40,643 bases of DNA from Massilibacteroides sp. (GTDB taxonomy: Bacteria > Bacteroidota > Bacteroidia > Bacteroidales > Tannerellaceae), in the NCBI GenBank assembly GCA_028708075.1, contig JAQVZS010000023.1, forward strand, positions 1 to 40,643. Reading direction: 5' to 3'. Shown here piece after piece: positions 8,478 to 17,371 of this stretch. Both the position numbers and the translations under genes were made by a program. How positions within the stretch are numbered: the first letter of the stretch is position 1; each line of letters opens with the position of its first letter. Below the pieces are notes generated by a model. It saw nothing but the letters and a program-made list of their open reading frames with translations, made no database searches and was not told the DNA's origin.

Positions 8478-10229
8478 TTAATAGCCTGGATTTTGTACCA
8501 GATTTTTATTTGCATCTATTTCAGACTGAGGTACAGGCCATAATTTGTCTTTGCTTTCTTTGTAAACCACTTCTTGCGTGTTGAAATATTTTGTTGCAAT
8601 AACATGGTTATATTTAGGGGAATAGTTTTCGTCGATTCCAATCAATACATCTTTAGTCCAGGGTTCTGCAGCTCTGTTCAGATAGATATATCCGTTCATG
8701 ACTTCCGACGCAATACCCCAACGGCGCAAATCATACCAACGTACCCCGTCGTTACAAAGTTCGATTTTTCTTTCATAACGTAATGCCGTTCGTAGTTCCT
8801 GTTGTGTTAAATTATTAGGTAGAACCGGCATTTTTGCCCGTAAGCGTATTTTATTAATGGCTTCGTAAACCGAAGCATCGATTTCGTTTGCTTCGATTTT
8901 GGCTTCTGCATAAAGCAGCAATAGTTCGGCATAACGGAAGATCCCGACATTCAGATCGGAAACACCTTTCGAAGAATTCGTCTCATAATCTTTATTGTCT
9001 GTATGCTTACGCCATAGGTAACCGCTGAAAGAACGGTAAGCATTGGTTGCATCCGTATTGCTTATTGAAGAAGGCGTAGTGCTTTGTCCGTTAATAACAT
9101 TCCAGTAGTTATTTACTTTTTTGAATGAAGTATTCGGTTCAAACTGTATCCCCATTAACCGAGAATGAGGACGAGCACAATACATATCCATTCTCGGATC
9201 TCTGTTTTTAAACGGATTTTCAGCGTCATAGATTGTCGATTTGTCGATCGGATTACCGTCTTTATCCTGGAATGAGTCGATGAGATTTTGAGTCGGCCCC
9301 CAATAACAGCAACCTCTGCCTAAACGGCTGCCCATATAGTAACCTTGATTGTGGGTGTTTCCGCTTATCAACTGATTATATTCCATAATCCAGATCCATT
9401 CTTTGCTAGTTGCATAGCCGTCATAACCATATATGTTGGTACACTCCGGTTCGCCGACTTCATGTGTCTGATTACAATAATCAATAGATTTATCGAAAGG
9501 CGTCAGCTCAAAAATACCTTCAGATAATTCTAAAGCCTTGTGAGCTGCCGCAGAAGCCTCTTTGTATTTTTCACTATATAATGCAACTCGTGCTTTAAGC
9601 ATATAAGCTGCTACACGACCGGCTCTTACATTCCCATAAGCAGATTGCGAAGCAGGCAGATTATCTGCTATTTGATCCATTTCGTCAATGATCCATTGCT
9701 GTATTTTGTCTTTCGGCGTGCGAGGAAGATCGCTGTTGTCGAGATCCAGCGTTTTCAGAACTAAAGGAACATCTCCGTACAATTCCACTAAAAGAGAATA
9801 ACAATAAGCTCTGATAAAACGTAATTCTGCTTCGATCTGTCTGTATCTATCGTCAGTCATTTCAGATTTTATATTTTCTAAATGATCCAATACTAAATGG
9901 CATCGTGCAATTGTTTTATAATGAGTTTCCCATGGTTTCCCGATCAGAGCATTGTCTGTAGTCAGAGAACTTGTAATCGGAGAAGAATAATTAGTTCCCG
10001 GTCGCGCGTAACCTATATCGGTGATATTATCCATTACATGGGGCAGGGGAGTGCTGGAAGCATCAAGTAGGGTAAGTCCTTTGTAAGCGGCATATAATCC
10101 CATCATGGCTTCTTCTTCACTTGCCGGGAATGTTGCTGCCGTAGGACCGTTCAGCGGAAGCCGTTCTATGTCGCATCTGGTAAAAATGATGCTACATAAC
10201 AATACTGCTGATATTATTTTTTTAATCAT
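8478..10229 (-). CDS. SusD/RagB-family outer-membrane lipoprotein
   Basis: The 583-residue protein begins with a lipoprotein signal peptide (KKIISAVLLCSIIFTRC, Cys19 as the lipidated residue). It has SusD features: an N-terminal helical TPR-like region (EAMMGLYAAYKG, AELRFIRAYCYSLLVELYGDVPLV), and near the C-terminus RYAELLLLYAEAKIEAN and LRYERKIELCNDGVRWYDLRRWG. SusD proteins cap the SusC channel and capture the substrate on the cell surface. The gene starts 12 bp after susC, the standard pairing. The residues that would bind the ligand are too variable to predict the substrate. Confidence 0.95.
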   Translation of the reverse strand: MIKKIISAVLLCSIIFTRCDIERLPLNGPTAATFPASEEEAMMGLYAAYKGLTLLDASSTPLPHVMDNITDIGYARPGTNYSSPITSSLTTDNALIGKPWETHYKTIARCHLVLDHLENIKSEMTDDRYRQIEAELRFIRAYCYSLLVELYGDVPLVLKTLDLDNSDLPRTPKDKIQQWIIDEMDQIADNLPASQSAYGNVRAGRVAAYMLKARVALYSEKYKEASAAAHKALELSEGIFELTPFDKSIDYCNQTHEVGEPECTNIYGYDGYATSKEWIWIMEYNQLISGNTHNQGYYMGSRLGRGCCYWGPTQNLIDSFQDKDGNPIDKSTIYDAENPFKNRDPRMDMYCARPHSRLMGIQFEPNTSFKKVNNYWNVINGQSTTPSSISNTDATNAYRSFSGYLWRKHTDNKDYETNSSKGVSDLNVGIFRYAELLLLYAEAKIEANEIDASVYEAINKIRLRAKMPVLPNNLTQQELRTALRYERKIELCNDGVRWYDLRRWGIASEVMNGYIYLNRAAEPWTKDVLIGIDENYSPKYNHVIATKYFNTQEVVYKESKDKLWPVPQSEIDANKNLVQNPGY

Positions 10230-10241
10230 AATCGTGTCGTT

Positions 10242-13200
10242 TTAAAATTTAATATCAATACCTATTGAAAAAACTTTGACTTGTGGATAATAAGCTCCTC
10301 CACCGATGGAAACGCCGTCTGTTGCGTCTGAGTCGTACGCAATTTCCGGATCGTATCCTTTCCAGAAATCAGTAATTGTAAGCAGATTTTGAGCATTTGC
10401 ATAAAGGTAGATGTTTTTGAGTCCTGTCTTTTTTAATAATTTAGAAGGCAGACTATATCCGACTTGCAGGTTTTTAAGTCGGAGATAAGCGGCACTTTTC
10501 ATCCAATAAGTGGAATTTTGTGTATTATTAGTTGATGTTGTAGATAAACGTGGAAATTCTGCGTTGTGATTATCTTCCCGCCAATAATTCAGTTGCCATG
10601 TTTTGATTGCACTTGAATTGACACACGGAATTACATAGTGAGAATTCAGGTAGCCATCTACTCTTCCTACGCCTTGAAAGAATGCATTTAATTTGAATCC
10701 TTTCCAACCTAAGTTCAGGTTGATTCCGTAGGTATAACGTGGAATCGTACTTCCAATAATCACCTTATCTTCTTCTGTTATTTTGCCATCTGGGATGGAT
10801 TTTCCGTTTTCATCGAAAGTGCCCGCAATATCTTTATATTTGATATCGCCAGGTTGCAATGTCCCGAACTGAGTCGGGCCGGCATCTATTTCTTCTTTGG
10901 ACTGATATAACCCTTCTGCCATATATCCGTAGATAGAGTTTACGGATGCGCCTTCCTGATTACGTAGTAATGAGCCGGAAACTTGTCCCTGCATATCTGT
11001 AATTTTGTTTTTTACATCAGAAAGATTTAATCCTATACCCCAATCAAAATCTCCAAATTTATCGTTGTAGTTTATGCCAAGATCCCATCCTGCATTTTTT
11101 ACCTTTGCTGCATTTTGATACGGCGAATTCAAACCGGTCAGTTGCGACGTATTTAATTTTAAAAGAATACCGTCTGTTATTTTACGATACCAGTCTGCTG
11201 TTAAAGATATTTTCCCCAGCAGATTGATATCAATTCCAAAGTCCAACATCGTCGATTCTTCCCATTTTAGATTTGGGTTGGCCATTGCGTTCATTGTCAC
11301 TAATTGATAGATGTTTTCGTTCATAGAAATGCCGCCGATAGCCAATTCTTCCGCAAATGGATAGAAACTACCCGGAATATTTTGGTTTCCGAGTTTGCCC
11401 CATGAAGCACGTAACTTCAATTGGTCGATGTATGTTTTAGCATCTTCCATAAACGCTTCTTCCGAGATCCGCCATCCACCGGAAAAAGAGGGAAATACTG
11501 CCCAACGGTTTTTCTTTATAAAACGTGAAGATCCGTCGTAGCGTAAGTTTGCTTCAAGTAGATAACGACTTTTATAATCATAGTTGAATCGACCGAAAGC
11601 AGAGATCAGGCACCATTGATCGTGTGTCCCATTATTGTCTTTCGTCTCATTATCAGCGCCTGCAGCAAGTACTTCGTAATCTGTATAAGAATAATCGCGC
11701 CGATAGCCCATTAAGTATTTTTGATCATACGTCTCGCGTGATGATCCAGCCATCAATTTGAAAGAATGATCTCCCCACGTTTTAGACGCAGTCGCGTAAA
11801 ACTGATAATTCTGAAAATAATAACGATAAGCTGTTTCTGTCAATGACGTGTATGTATTCGCTGCTCCTGCTTGACTGCCGTCGTCATTATAGGTCATCAA
11901 GCTCTTGGTAAAAGCATGTGTATTACGTGTTCGGTATCTTGGCGCCAATACGCCGGTTAGGTTTAACCATTCTACCGGAGTATAACTCAAACTTAAACTA
12001 CCGATCAATTCGATGTTGTTGGTTTTTCGATTACCTCCTTCTTCTATGAAGCCGACAGGATTATTATTTACCCAGCCTTCCGACCATAATCCGTTGCGGC
12101 GGATAGGAATGTTGGTCGGCATACGTCCTAAATAATTCCAGACCGTCCCTTCATTGGCGATTTGTTGCCGGTCGCCATTGGTGAAAGACATATCTAGTTT
12201 CATTTTCAGGTTTTTGAGAAGCTCTACATCGATATTATTGCGGAAGACGTATCGTTCATAACCTGTGTTTTTTATGATGCCATCTTGGCTGCTGTAACTG
12301 AAAGAAGGCCTAATCAACAAATTACCGGTATTGGCTGTCATAGAAATAAAATGATTATGAGTAAATCCAGAACCTTGCAAAATAGCGTCTTGCCAATTGT
12401 AATTTTTTGGATCTGCCATATATTTTTCTTTAAAATCTGCAATATCGGATTCACTATATAATTCCGTTCCTCCATCGTTTATACTTGCTTCGTTAAACAT
12501 ACGCATATAGGTCAGGCCGTCTGTTACTTTTGGAATATCTGTGGCTTCCTGCCATCCGACATATCCTTTGTAATTTGCAGAAAACTTTTTCTGATCTGCT
12601 CTTTTCGTTGTAATTAAGATAACGCCGTTGGCTGCGCGTGAACCATAAATCGCTGCCGAAGCTGCATCTTTTAAAACGGTGATCGATTCGATCAGGTTTG
12701 GGTCAAGATAGTCGATTACCCCCGCAATCCCATCAATCAAAATCAAAGGACTGGTGTCTGAGCCACCAAAAGAACTGATGCCGCGGATTTTGATTTGTCC
12801 ACCGTCGGCTCCAGGTGCTCCCGATTGAGTAGTTACAGTTACACCAGGTGCAATCCCTTGCAAAGCGGAAGAAGTTGAAATGACCGGACGTTTTTCCAAT
12901 GTTTCCGTTCCGATTGTCGAAATAGCTCCCGTAAGGTTTACTTTTTTTTGAGTACCGTATCCAACAACGACCACTTCGCCTATTTCAACAAGCGATTCCT
13001 CCAATACGACCCTCAGAGTGTTCGATTTACCGACGACTATCTCTTTGGGAAGATATCCTACATACGTAATTAACAAGACATCTCCTTCATTTGCCTTTAC
13101 TGAGAATTTTCCATCAATGTCGGTTACCGTACCGACATTCGCATGTTTCAATTTTACCGCTGCTCCAATGACAGGTTCTCCTGATACATCAACCACCTCT

Positions 13201-13349
13201 CCGGTTATAAGCCCAGCTTCCGCTTGCGGAAATCCGGTTGATGCATACACGTAAGAACAGGAGAAAAGACAGACCAAGCATAAAAAAGCAAACTTTGCTG
13301 TTTTCAGGAATAAATCTATTCCTGATTTTTGATTAAAATAACTTTTCAT
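10242..13349 (-). CDS. SusC/RagA-family TonB-dependent transporter
   Basis: This 1035-residue outer-membrane protein has a signal peptide and then a carboxypeptidase-regulatory-like domain (~50-115; ITGEVVDVSGEPVIGA, TVTDIDGKFSV). The TonB-box region EIGEVVVVGYGTQKKVNLTGA, the plug with SSFGGSDTSPLILIDGIAG and AASAAIYGSRAANGVILITTK, and a long C-terminal beta-barrel follow. It has no N-terminal anti-sigma/FecR-interaction (STN) domain, so control should come from outside, plausibly from the DeoR-type regulator at the head of the locus. The gap of 126 bp to the upstream kinase gene holds no good -7 box, which favours co-transcription. Confidence 0.95.
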   Translation of the reverse strand: MKSYFNQKSGIDLFLKTAKFAFLCLVCLFSCSYVYASTGFPQAEAGLITGEVVDVSGEPVIGAAVKLKHANVGTVTDIDGKFSVKANEGDVLLITYVGYLPKEIVVGKSNTLRVVLEESLVEIGEVVVVGYGTQKKVNLTGAISTIGTETLEKRPVISTSSALQGIAPGVTVTTQSGAPGADGGQIKIRGISSFGGSDTSPLILIDGIAGVIDYLDPNLIESITVLKDAASAAIYGSRAANGVILITTKRADQKKFSANYKGYVGWQEATDIPKVTDGLTYMRMFNEASINDGGTELYSESDIADFKEKYMADPKNYNWQDAILQGSGFTHNHFISMTANTGNLLIRPSFSYSSQDGIIKNTGYERYVFRNNIDVELLKNLKMKLDMSFTNGDRQQIANEGTVWNYLGRMPTNIPIRRNGLWSEGWVNNNPVGFIEEGGNRKTNNIELIGSLSLSYTPVEWLNLTGVLAPRYRTRNTHAFTKSLMTYNDDGSQAGAANTYTSLTETAYRYYFQNYQFYATASKTWGDHSFKLMAGSSRETYDQKYLMGYRRDYSYTDYEVLAAGADNETKDNNGTHDQWCLISAFGRFNYDYKSRYLLEANLRYDGSSRFIKKNRWAVFPSFSGGWRISEEAFMEDAKTYIDQLKLRASWGKLGNQNIPGSFYPFAEELAIGGISMNENIYQLVTMNAMANPNLKWEESTMLDFGIDINLLGKISLTADWYRKITDGILLKLNTSQLTGLNSPYQNAAKVKNAGWDLGINYNDKFGDFDWGIGLNLSDVKNKITDMQGQVSGSLLRNQEGASVNSIYGYMAEGLYQSKEEIDAGPTQFGTLQPGDIKYKDIAGTFDENGKSIPDGKITEEDKVIIGSTIPRYTYGINLNLGWKGFKLNAFFQGVGRVDGYLNSHYVIPCVNSSAIKTWQLNYWREDNHNAEFPRLSTTSTNNTQNSTYWMKSAAYLRLKNLQVGYSLPSKLLKKTGLKNIYLYANAQNLLTITDFWKGYDPEIAYDSDATDGVSIGGGAYYPQVKVFSIGIDIKF

Positions 13350-13475
13350 GTTCTATTAGTTTAATGTTAACTTACTGATTTATGTTTAATAGTTATCCAA
13401 AAGATGATTTACACTAGAATTCTTAAATGGGATTCCTTCTACATTTTTAGTTTTTTATACAAATACCGATTTTTT

Positions 13476-15185
13476 TTATCCCTGTTTTCCGGGAAGAGTC
13501 AATTGTTCTTCTGAAAATAGGCTAAGTTTCCTGTATTGCAGGTAACGTTTAGCGTATATTTCTGATTTTTTTATATCAGGAAAATACGTCTTGCTTGTTT
13601 TCTTCACGATTGTTTTTTGTGCCTCTTCTACATTCGGATAGATTCCGGCAATTGTTGCGGCAAACATGACCGAACCCAACGCACAAGATTGCTTGCTATC
13701 CGAAACATGAATTGGATTACAGAGAACATCGGCTAAGACCTGCATGACAAATGGCGATTTTTGTGAGATTCCACCGGTTCCGATAATTTCTTCAATTTCT
13801 ACGCCGTACTTCACCAAATGATCGACAATTGCTTTTGCACCGAAAGCTGTTGCTTCAACTAATGTCCGGTATATTTCAGCTGCATCTGTCGATAAAGACA
13901 AACCGGAAATGATTCCTTTTAGGCGATAGTTGATGTAAGGATTTCGCCGTCCGTTTAACCACTCAACGGCAAGTGGTGAATCTTCTTTTAATTCGATTTC
14001 TTCTGCTTTTTTTGTTAATTGGTTTAGTAATCTTTCTTTTATTTCGCAGGTGAGCTTTTCTTTTATAGAAACATCTATTATATCTGATCGGCAGATTATA
14101 TCATCAATTGGTTCGATGAGCATCTTTTTAAACCAGGCGTACACATCGCCGAAGGCAGACATTCCGGCTTCAAATCCGAACATTCCCGGGATGATAGAGC
14201 CTTTTACTTGTCCGGAAATTCCATCCATTAACTTATCGCCTACCTTTTCAACAGGCATTACAGCCATATTACACATTGATGTTCCTAAATTTTGCACGAG
14301 CGTTTTATAGCGTACTCCAGCGCCGACAGCTCCGGCATGTGCATCCGTGTTCCCAATTCCAATCAGGACGTTGGTCGATAAGCCCAATTTCTTCGCCCAT
14401 TCGTCGCATAGAAAACCTGCAGGTAAATCACAGGTATACGTTTCTTGTTCGAATTGTTCGGCAAATCCTTGGAAAAAAGGACTTAATGTGGATAAAAATG
14501 ATTGTGAAGGAAAACCTCCCCATTCTTTAGCCCATAAGGCTTTATGTCCGGCGGAACTCCGACTACGTTTTATCTTTTTCGCTTTTTTCACTCCCGTTAA
14601 TAATGCGGGTATCCAGTCACAATGTTCAACGATACTATATGCGTCATGTCGAAGTTCTTTATCCATGTTCAAGACATGTAATGCTTTTGCCCAAAGCCAT
14701 TCAGAAGAATAATTCATTCCCGAGTAAATGCGATAATCCATGTTCCATTCCTCACAAAGCCTATTAATAGTTTGAGCTTCCTGCATGGCAGTATGATCTT
14801 TCCAAAGGATGAACATGGCATTGGGGTTTTTTTTATACTTGTCTAGTAATGCTAAAGGTACTCCCTCTTCGTTTATCAGGCAGGGAGTACTGCCCGTTGT
14901 ATCCAAGGCTATGGATCTAAGATAGTCCTTTGCGTCCGGGATTTGGCGGAGTAGGTCTTTGACGACATATTCCAATCCTTCGATGTAATCTAAGGGATGT
15001 TGACGGAATCTGTTTTCGGAAGAGTCACTATATAATCCGTTTTTCCACCTGGGGTATTCAAATATGGAAACAGCTAGTTCTTCACCGGTGACCGCATCGG
15101 CCAGTAGTGAGCGAACGGAATCAGTTCCGTAATCAATTCCTATTACAAATTTTTTTTCCCTATAAGAATAATCTGTGTTTTTCAT
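13476..15185 (-). CDS. AraB-like FGGY-family carbohydrate kinase (ribulokinase type)
   Basis: At 569 residues this fits ribulokinases better than glycerol or xylulose kinases (~500). The N-terminal phosphate-binding loop IGIDYGTDSVRSLLAD is followed by YPRWKNGLYSD and RQHPLDYIEGLE, which are distinctive of AraB. LALDTTGSTPCL, LVQNLGTSMCNM, IGIGNTDAHAGAVGAG and the C-terminal IIGTGGISQKSPFVMQVLAD complete the FGGY fold. It should phosphorylate a ribulose or a pentitol; E. coli AraB is known to accept ribitol and L-arabitol besides ribuloses. The start overlaps the stop of the upstream permease gene (ATGA), so the two are translationally coupled. No araA or araD gene is in the locus, which argues against a plain L-arabinose pathway. 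Confidence 0.85.
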   Translation of the reverse strand: MKNTDYSYREKKFVIGIDYGTDSVRSLLADAVTGEELAVSIFEYPRWKNGLYSDSSENRFRQHPLDYIEGLEYVVKDLLRQIPDAKDYLRSIALDTTGSTPCLINEEGVPLALLDKYKKNPNAMFILWKDHTAMQEAQTINRLCEEWNMDYRIYSGMNYSSEWLWAKALHVLNMDKELRHDAYSIVEHCDWIPALLTGVKKAKKIKRSRSSAGHKALWAKEWGGFPSQSFLSTLSPFFQGFAEQFEQETYTCDLPAGFLCDEWAKKLGLSTNVLIGIGNTDAHAGAVGAGVRYKTLVQNLGTSMCNMAVMPVEKVGDKLMDGISGQVKGSIIPGMFGFEAGMSAFGDVYAWFKKMLIEPIDDIICRSDIIDVSIKEKLTCEIKERLLNQLTKKAEEIELKEDSPLAVEWLNGRRNPYINYRLKGIISGLSLSTDAAEIYRTLVEATAFGAKAIVDHLVKYGVEIEEIIGTGGISQKSPFVMQVLADVLCNPIHVSDSKQSCALGSVMFAATIAGIYPNVEEAQKTIVKKTSKTYFPDIKKSEIYAKRYLQYRKLSLFSEEQLTLPGKQG

Positions 15186-16432
15186 GATTTTTCACTTGTT
15201 TTTGTTTGGTCGTTCAATGTTATAAATTGAGTCAAAAAAGCTCCGACAAAATATAAACCGGATAAAATCCATATAACCCCTTCACTGCCTATATATTGAA
15301 AAGTAAGTCCGACAATAGCCGGTCCGACAAAAACCGGAAGCCCCGCTCCCAAATTCAATACCGATATTGCAGCGCCTTTGTCCGTTTTAACAAGCGATGG
15401 AATTAAGGCCGATAAAGGTACATATCCGGCTAATAATGCACCCCAAATAACACCCGCAATCATAACGACCCCGTAATTTCCCATGGAAAATTGCGGGGTG
15501 TAGTAAAATAAAAGAGTAGAGAGTCCACAACCTACGCCACCGAACCACATTACCGTATTACGCCATCCTACGCGGTCTCCCACAAATCCGAAAACAAGAT
15601 TGAACAAAATATTGGATGAGAAGATTGTCCCCCAAATTTGTAGCCATTCTGTTGTTGTAAAACCGTATTCGTACATGTACAAAGGCAAAAATACCGGGAA
15701 AGCAAATTGAGCCGTCGTGTTTATAACACGGACGATACCGCCTAAAAGAATTTTCGGCTCTTTTTTCATTATGGTAATCCCCTTAAACAATTCACTGACT
15801 TTTTCCTTTAATTTAGTCTTTTGTTTTTCCGTTTGTTTCTGTTTGTTTAATATTAGCGTAAAGAACGCGCCGAGTAAGGTCCAGAAGATGGATGACCAAA
15901 GTGTATTTAGATGCCCAAATCTTTCGATTGACCAACTTGAATAATAAGCTCCTAACACATTGAGTCCACCGGTAAATACGAACCAGAACCAGCCGACGGC
16001 TCGTCCTAACTTGTTTTGTGGCGTGGTATAGGTGATCCAAACTAAAAAAGAATAGGAAAATAAAGGATAACCGAACCCGCGTAATGCGTAGGTAGATAAC
16101 ATGGCCGTATAGTTTAAATCAGGAAGTGAGAAGCCTACGAATCCGATTGTCCCGGCAAGATAAAGAAGGAGGCCGGCAATCATGATTTTCCTAACGCCGT
16201 AGACTTCAGCTAATACGCCTGAAAACCAGGCTGAGATGGCAATTGTGACTCCATAAGTCGTGAAAAGTAAAGCCGATTCTTGTATATTCAATCCACGTTC
16301 GATCAAATATGGACTTAACCATCCTTGTTCAATACCATCTCCCATCATAAAGACAAGGACTCCCAGGTAGGCCCAGGATAATGGGCGGGGTAATCCGATC
16401 TTGTCAAAAATAGTTGTGTTTTGTGTATTCAT
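15182..16432 (-). CDS. MFS transporter of the polyol-permease (RbtT/DalT/CsbX) type
   Basis: The 416-residue protein has about 12 membrane segments. Its N-terminal part (LSWAYLGVLVFMMGDGIEQG, then WLSPYLIERGL) closely resembles ribitol/arabitol permeases of the RbtT/DalT/CsbX group. MFS motif A appears as GVLAEVYGVRKIM, with a second copy at GFVGDRVGWRNTVM. It would bring a pentitol or similar polyol across the inner membrane. It is coupled by a 4-bp stop/start overlap to the AraB-like kinase, so transport followed by phosphorylation is a natural reading. Which polyol is carried cannot be told from sequence. Confidence 0.8.
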   Translation of the reverse strand: MNTQNTTIFDKIGLPRPLSWAYLGVLVFMMGDGIEQGWLSPYLIERGLNIQESALLFTTYGVTIAISAWFSGVLAEVYGVRKIMIAGLLLYLAGTIGFVGFSLPDLNYTAMLSTYALRGFGYPLFSYSFLVWITYTTPQNKLGRAVGWFWFVFTGGLNVLGAYYSSWSIERFGHLNTLWSSIFWTLLGAFFTLILNKQKQTEKQKTKLKEKVSELFKGITIMKKEPKILLGGIVRVINTTAQFAFPVFLPLYMYEYGFTTTEWLQIWGTIFSSNILFNLVFGFVGDRVGWRNTVMWFGGVGCGLSTLLFYYTPQFSMGNYGVVMIAGVIWGALLAGYVPLSALIPSLVKTDKGAAISVLNLGAGLPVFVGPAIVGLTFQYIGSEGVIWILSGLYFVGAFLTQFITLNDQTKTSEKS

Positions 16433-16474
16433 GGCATATATAAATAGCGATTAAATTTAAGTTTGGAATCGTGT

Positions 16475-17341
16475 TTAGTTCGCTTTCGCCTCTCTGAGAA
16501 GTTCGCCCAGTTCAGATAAATCGTTGGCTAGAATATCTGGATAAAAATCCGCTGTTATTAAATCATTCGTCATAGCTTCTCCTGTTAAAATTAACACACC
16601 TAATACCCCCGCGTTTTTTGCCAATTGAATATCGGTATAGATACGGTCTCCTACCATGGCGACTTCTTCAGGTTGAAGTCCGTAACGTTTGAGAATTCCA
16701 TCCAGCATCCGTGGATCCGGTTTCCCGATAACGACATCCGGCTTGCGCCCGACGGCTTTTTCTATGCAGGAACAAATTGAACCACAATCAACTAAGGTGA
16801 CGGGTAAATCCGTCGGGCAGACTTTGTCCGGATTGGTCGCAATATAAGGCATACCTTTCTGTATCCACCAAGCTGCCCGGCAAAGCCGGGGATAAACTAA
16901 CGACCGATCAAACCCGATCACAACCCCATCTGGTTCATCTTCAGGATTATCCGACGTCGAGATAAAACCGGCCTGTTCAAATTCCCGGACCATACTGGGC
17001 GTACCCAGGATGAATAACCGTTTCATTTCCGGAAAATGATTTTTCAAATAATCTACGGTTGCTTGTGCCGAAGTATACATCTCTTCTTTCGTTGCTTCGA
17101 TTCCCATTTTTCGAAGATGGCTTAGATAGTCGTCCGTACTCTTTGACGGATTATTTGTCAGAAAAGAGTAACGGATTTGCATTTCTTTAAGCTCATTTAA
17201 AAAAGGAATCGTAAAGGGGAAAAGTGTTTCCCCTTTATAGATCGTACCATCCATATCCAATGCGACATGTTTAACCTTTCGTAGACGTTGCTGCAATTCC
17301 GTCAAATTGTCGATTGTCATTAAATCAAAACAGGTTTCCAT
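16475..17341 (-). CDS. HAD-IIA sugar phosphatase, AraL/NagD-like
   Basis: The 288-residue protein has HAD motif I HVALDMDGTIYKG (nucleophile D29 and D31), motif II FLTNNPSKS, the C2-type IIA cap, and motifs III/IV IGKPDPRML and AMVGDRIYTDI. These mark the NagD/AraL/p-nitrophenylphosphatase subfamily, which dephosphorylates small sugar or glycerol phosphates. In Bacillus subtilis the araL and araM genes are neighbours in the arabinose operon; here the AraL-like gene follows the AraM-like gene by 30 bp. It may remove phosphate from toxic or dead-end sugar phosphates or from glycerol phosphate. An alternative start is the Met at codon 8. Confidence 0.85.
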   Translation of the reverse strand: METCFDLMTIDNLTELQQRLRKVKHVALDMDGTIYKGETLFPFTIPFLNELKEMQIRYSFLTNNPSKSTDDYLSHLRKMGIEATKEEMYTSAQATVDYLKNHFPEMKRLFILGTPSMVREFEQAGFISTSDNPEDEPDGVVIGFDRSLVYPRLCRAAWWIQKGMPYIATNPDKVCPTDLPVTLVDCGSICSCIEKAVGRKPDVVIGKPDPRMLDGILKRYGLQPEEVAMVGDRIYTDIQLAKNAGVLGVLILTGEAMTNDLITADFYPDILANDLSELGELLREAKAN

Positions 17342-17371
17342 TCTGAATCTATTATGCTATTACGTCTTTTT

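Noticed and set aside
13350-13475. A separate promoter for susC in the 126-bp gap
   Set aside because: I find no TAnnTTTG box on the minus strand there; only TATTTG-like fragments occur, so co-transcription from the head of the locus is simpler.
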